Below are positions 49,196 to 64,000 of a stretch of DNA of 64,000 nucleotides, one piece after another. The stretch spans positions 4,154,001-4,218,000 of the forward strand of contig JANCRA010000012.1 in assembly GCA_024362935.1 (NCBI GenBank), in the 5' to 3' direction. The stretch is from Setophaga petechia. Its lineage: Eukaryota > Chordata > Aves > Passeriformes > Parulidae. Position numbers and translations under genes: made by a program. Within the stretch, counting starts at the first letter, position 1. The number at the start of each line of letters is the position of its first letter. Below the pieces are notes generated by a model that ran no database searches, was not told where the DNA came from, and saw nothing but the letters and a program-made list of their open reading frames with translations.

Positions 49196-52044
49196 GCCAG
49201 TCTCAAAACTCAGGAGGAAGTGTATATAAGAATAGTAAGTGCCGTTTTTTCCTAACACAAGGGAGAAAAAAGCAGTCCCAGCAACTAAAAGGTTTAAATC
49301 TGATCTCATCGATGTATCCGCTCTAGATCAAACTTAGAAGAGCTATTAAGACATAGGAAAAAAAACATGGAAATATAAGGTAATACAAAATGGGTTTTGC
49401 CAAAGCTAGATCAAGCCCAAGAGGGAAGACCTTATGCTGGGGTGCGCTTGGTGGTTCTGCGTAGATTCCTCCGTATGAGGAAATGAGAGGACTCTGTAGA
49501 CAGATGTAACATGCAGTTTGGCTGCCAGACTCTATCACAACTCTTCCGAAGCGCATCTGAAAAACGTAAGTGAGCTAAAAATGGTAGGTTTTTCACGGGA
49601 AGAGTAAAAAATCTATCTGAACTAATGATACTTCCATTGAAAAAGTATAAAACAGCAACAAACCATTTTTGATGGAAGTACCTCAGGTTGTTTTTTTTTT
49701 TAGTGGAAATCCGATTTTTTTCCCCACCCAGTTTAATCCCAGGAAGAGATGAATCCTTTTTATTAAAGACCCCTGCTCTTCTATGATTCAGTCTTGATGT
49801 AGATCCTGGGGGGAGTCAATGTGGCTGTGTTGTAGAAGCCTGAGGAAGATTCTTGTGAAGTTGCCAGAATGTAATCAATGGACGAACCTATGTGTATTGC
49901 TTATGATTATCCTCTAAGCTTCATTATTAAATTATTTTTACTAAGTGAAAAGCTGTTTCTGTGGTTTTGGCATTTAAAAAATAAAAAAACTGTGATTGCA
50001 AGTATTTGCTTTTTATTATAGCAAATTTATTTTAATCTTCAAATTCAGTGAATTTGAAGACAAATCCACCTGTCTTGATAAATTCCACTTGAATTTTGAT
50101 GCTTGTCAGCATCAATTTTCAACAGTGCAAGTTATCTTGATTCTGTACAAGACCACTGAATTTATTAGGCTTTATCTCAGAAACCTGGATGTTGTCTTCA
50201 TGCTTTGGTTTTTTTATCTTCTAGCATGTTTCCCTTCAGGGAATTTCAGTATTTATAATACATATAATTATCTCCAAGATGTACAAGTATGCTGTCGTGC
50301 TTATTTGTTTCAGGCATACAAAAGGATTGGGAGTCAACAAGATTAAAAAAAAAAAAAAAGGCGCGTGATAAACTGTGTGTGGGCTCTGTAGCTTCATTTC
50401 CATTCTGATTTAGGAAGCTGGGGACTGATTGCTCATGTGGTTATCAGCTAAAGATACCAGGAGCATGCTGTGTTGTAGATCGGTCAGAGGATAATGAGTG
50501 CAGTATTTTTAGGTGATGGTAACAGCTCATTGTTATGCAGATGATGTATTTAAAAGGAAAAAAACTAGAGCTTCTTGGCACTTGGGTTCTTTTATAAGGA
50601 TTTATTGAGTCCTAAAATACCTGCAGTGCTAAGAAGCTGAGAATTTGGAGTCAGGAGTACCTACCTTGCGGGTCACTATGTTGTTTCACCTGATGCATGA
50701 GCTGCTCATGCCGTGTTGCTGTGTGCAGCAGTGGATTGGTCCTGGAGTGTCCATTTTTCTCTTCAGTTAAATTTGACCAGAATCCTGAGATTCTTCTGCA
50801 TTTATTGGAAGAATTCAGCAAGAATTTGTGCAACCTAAATTGCCCTGTGCAGGGACTTAATTCCTGCCAGACGCTTTTTGAGGTGTCAGTCCCGTGCCTC
50901 TTTTCCTACTCCTGTGGGATGAGGATTCTGTTGTAGCATAAACTGCGGTTATCCATTCTTGTAAAGAAGTAATACTAGGCACAGGTTTAAAAATCTATTC
51001 CTTCTTCCTGGGGTGAAGGGTTAGTTAAGGCTCCTGACAAGGCTTTGCCTTTGAGCTCAGGCTTAGAGCTTCAGTTACAGTCTGCAGCAGAAGCAATCAT
51101 CAGAAAAAGAGATGCAGTCAATGAGGTATTTAAAATAATATGCAGATACATGCAATTTACAGGAAGTACCCAAATGTCAGGATTTATTGCTGCTCATTGT
51201 GAATACAAGGATCATGAGCTCACTCATTTTTACTAATGAGCAGCACAAACATCAGTTCAGGAAAAGGTAGCTCTAGGAGGCAGTTGCTAAGTGATCCCAG
51301 GAAATCTGCCAACTGTCTTGCATCTGTTTGATGGACGTATTTAGACCAAAACACAGGAGAAACATCTCTAACCTAAACCCCAGTTGTATCTTAAAGGTAC
51401 TGGTTTTGAAATTTTTCTCTGTGAGAACAGAGCAAGAATAACCAAAATCTCTTGTCTTTTATTAAATTATAAACTTACAAAAACTTGGGAAGCTTAAAAG
51501 AACACGAAATAGATTTGCTCTAGCATCAGCTGGATATGTAATTTTATTGTAATGATAAAATACAACATACATATTTCCATAAGAATGGCTCAGCAGTGTT
51601 GTGAAAGGAAGCACTAGGGAAAGGGAGGAAGTGTGAAGCAGGGGTACAGAAGGTCTCTGGCCATAGTGACACGTGTGGATGCCAGAGGGGATTTGTCCTT
51701 CTCTGGCCGTGTCCAGCCCGAGCTGCTGCCAAACTCGGGAGATAAATACTCTGTTCTCAACAATTTCTCAGCCTAGTGGATCCTCTCCCACTGGTTTTGG
51801 AGCCCTGAACAAATGAGAGGATATGTTCTAAAGACCATCTGTAAGTCCAATGTGCAGTTAAAGTGAGGGTAGATTAGAAGGCTATCTGTCCCACTAATGA
51901 CATACATAACTGAGGTGACACTCAGCAGTGGGGCAGTATGGAATGCAAAGGGATATACTTTCTTAGGTAGGGTCTATGTTGTCTTGAGGTTTTTTAGGTG
52001 AAAATTAAAACAATTATATTTATAGATGGTGACATAAATTCTGA

Positions 52045-62423
<10,379 letters not shown>

Positions 62424-63505
62424 CTGTGAACTTTATGTAAGTCTTTTGATGTGCTTTTGCTGATGATTGAAGTATATAAGACAGCAGCAAATTATCATTC
62501 CAGCACTGCAACTCAGCTTCTGTGGAGAGGCACAGAAAATCTCTGTACCAGTTGGTATTTAGCTCCGTCCTGTTTCTTACAAATAATACAGTGCATTCCT
62601 AGTCAGTATATGCTCAGTATACTGAGTTGTATTGTTAGATATGTTTGAGAGAGGTTGCCTACAAGTTTAGTGGTATTAAGTAAAACCTGTCTACTTGGTT
62701 TGGTAGTCTGTTTCATCATGTAGAACAGGTATGTCCTAATTGTCCTGTATAAGACACAAAACCAACAGGTTTGTGTGAGGGCAATAATTTGATATGTAAT
62801 CTATGTGTGCAAAGATGTATTACTTTATGTATCTGCAGGATTGTAACCCTCTCACTGTCAGATTGGCAGTGTGGAACCCAACAATGTTATAAACATAGGA
62901 AAGCCATATTCATCATTGCTTCATCCTAATACCTAATTGTGCCCTGTAGGCTACCAAACTAATGAAACATTCACTTAAAAAGCAGTTGGACCTCTTGACA
63001 GACACTGTTTCATAACAGATTTGAGTACTAAGGATGATTATCTTCATGCCAACAGTTCATGAAAAAGCAGTAACTTGGATTTCCTGGGAAAAAGAATCTT
63101 TAAAATAATTTTTCCCCTCTTCTGCTGTAATGGTATCTTAATTTTCACTGTAAAAATTACCTATGAAAATGCCCACTTTAAGATACGTGCTGTTTTCCTT
63201 TTTTTTATTAAGTTTGGAAAGTACTCCTCTAATGTGCCATGTGCTGCATTATATAAACTAGGGTAAGATTGCATGCTCTGTAGTTTCTTTATTAGATGTT
63301 TTTGTTAAGGATGTCTGCATAGATTGCTGAATGGAACAAGGAAAAAAGGTTAAAATTCTGGCTGGGGCCAGTTGTAATATGACAGAAGTTCCATTAGTGT
63401 AAAATGTCAGAATCATTGAAAGTATCATGGGCAGAAAACTATTCCTTGCTGACTGAAAACTTGAGTAAAATATAATTATGGAATAAAGTGGTTTGGTTTT
63501 TGTTT
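62424..63505 (+). other. ALG12: ALG12 3' UTR
   Basis: Runs from the stop codon to an AATAAA at 63482-63487 followed by a strong T/G-rich downstream element. About 1.08 kb, AT-rich, no convincing open frame. Confidence 0.75.
63482..63487 (+). terminator. ALG12: ALG12 polyadenylation signal
   Basis: AATAAA followed directly by GTGGTTTGGTTTTTGTTTTG, a good GT-rich downstream element. Cleavage is expected near 63500. Confidence 0.75.
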
Positions 63506-64000
63506 TGTTTTGTTTTCTTTTTATTTTTAAATTTGCTTGATTGAGGAACTACCTTTACCTGTGTATGTTTCAGTTTTTAGGACCATGTTTTCTTTTTGTC
63601 GTCTAGATTATGTATCAGTGGAACTGATCTGGTGGGGTGGGGCCTGCTCCCTCGAGGGTGGCTGTTGTTGCCCAGGCTTCCTTGGCCTGAGCAGATCTGG
63701 CAAAAGCAACCTGCAGAACTTGTTCGTGCAGTCTCTGGCCGCTCTTGAAATTTAAATCATTCAAGTATTATCTATTTGACTTGTCTTTGGAAGAAAACCT
63801 AGCTTCCTCCAGAGCCAGTTTGAACATCAAACACTTTGCAAGAGACAGAAGGAAATACATGTGCAAATAGCTGCAAATTTGGAACCACACAAAGGAAACC
63901 TTTTGTTTAAGGATGTAGGGAGGCCTTCATGTTAAGGCTAATCATTTACTTCATGTAACTCCCCCACAGTGGAATCCACAACTCAAGAACTCAAACTAAA
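63506..64000. other. Downstream of ALG12, possible 3' region of a convergent gene
   Basis: Contains minus-strand AATAAA at 63520-63525, 38 bp past the ALG12 signal, and a GC-richer segment (63620-63750). In mammals the neighbour on this side is ZBED4, convergent with ALG12. No coding motif of ZBED4 can be seen, so this is position-based inference. Confidence 0.25.

Noticed and set aside
63537..63755. 72-codon frame after ALG12
   Set aside because: Downstream of the polyadenylation signal, not spliced to ALG12, and no known motif. Possible 3' UTR of a convergent gene instead.

Overview
This is vertebrate, almost certainly avian, nuclear DNA. The evidence is a multi-exon gene pair with GT-AG introns, AT-rich introns and intergenic DNA, one dense CpG island, and several fragments of the CR1 non-LTR retrotransposon, the dominant LINE of birds and other sauropsids. 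The species cannot be told from the window. There is no prokaryotic operon, CRISPR array or intact virus.

Layout. Positions 1 to about 35,000 are gene-poor intergenic DNA. They hold three decayed CR1 ORF2 pieces (about 10.9, 27.8 and 30.8 kb), simple repeats, a perfect 21-bp inverted repeat at 21.3 kb, and an isolated CpG-rich patch at 15.7-16.1 kb followed by one coding-like open segment with a good splice donor (16.6-16.77 kb). From 35.0 to 47.96 kb on the minus strand lies CRELD2, an ER-stress-induced, EGF-repeat-rich, CXXC-containing ER protein. Ten coding exons join in phase to a 368-residue product. From about 48.2 to 63.5 kb on the plus strand lies ALG12, the GT22-family mannosyltransferase that adds the eighth mannose to the lipid-linked N-glycan precursor. 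It has one inferred non-coding exon and nine coding exons that join in phase to 490 residues.

The two genes are head to head. Their start regions share a TATA-less CpG island (about 47.5-49.0 kb). Between them lies a compact unfolded-protein-response module: a perfect ERSE (CCAAT-N9-CCACG) and a perfect inverted ERSE-II (CGTGG-N-CCAAT) sharing one CCAAT box at 48138-48162, with a second CCAAT 26 bp away. The architecture suggests co-regulation by NF-Y and ATF6/XBP1 of a glycan-assembly enzyme and an ER folding-related protein.

All exon joins were made by hand from splice-site consensus, frame continuity and remembered similarity to the vertebrate proteins. No alignment or search was run. I found no convincing previously undescribed system. 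The best leads are the shared ERSE module, a non-canonical CRELD2 C-terminus (HVDL), the CpG patch with its candidate exon, and the 21-bp perfect hairpin.
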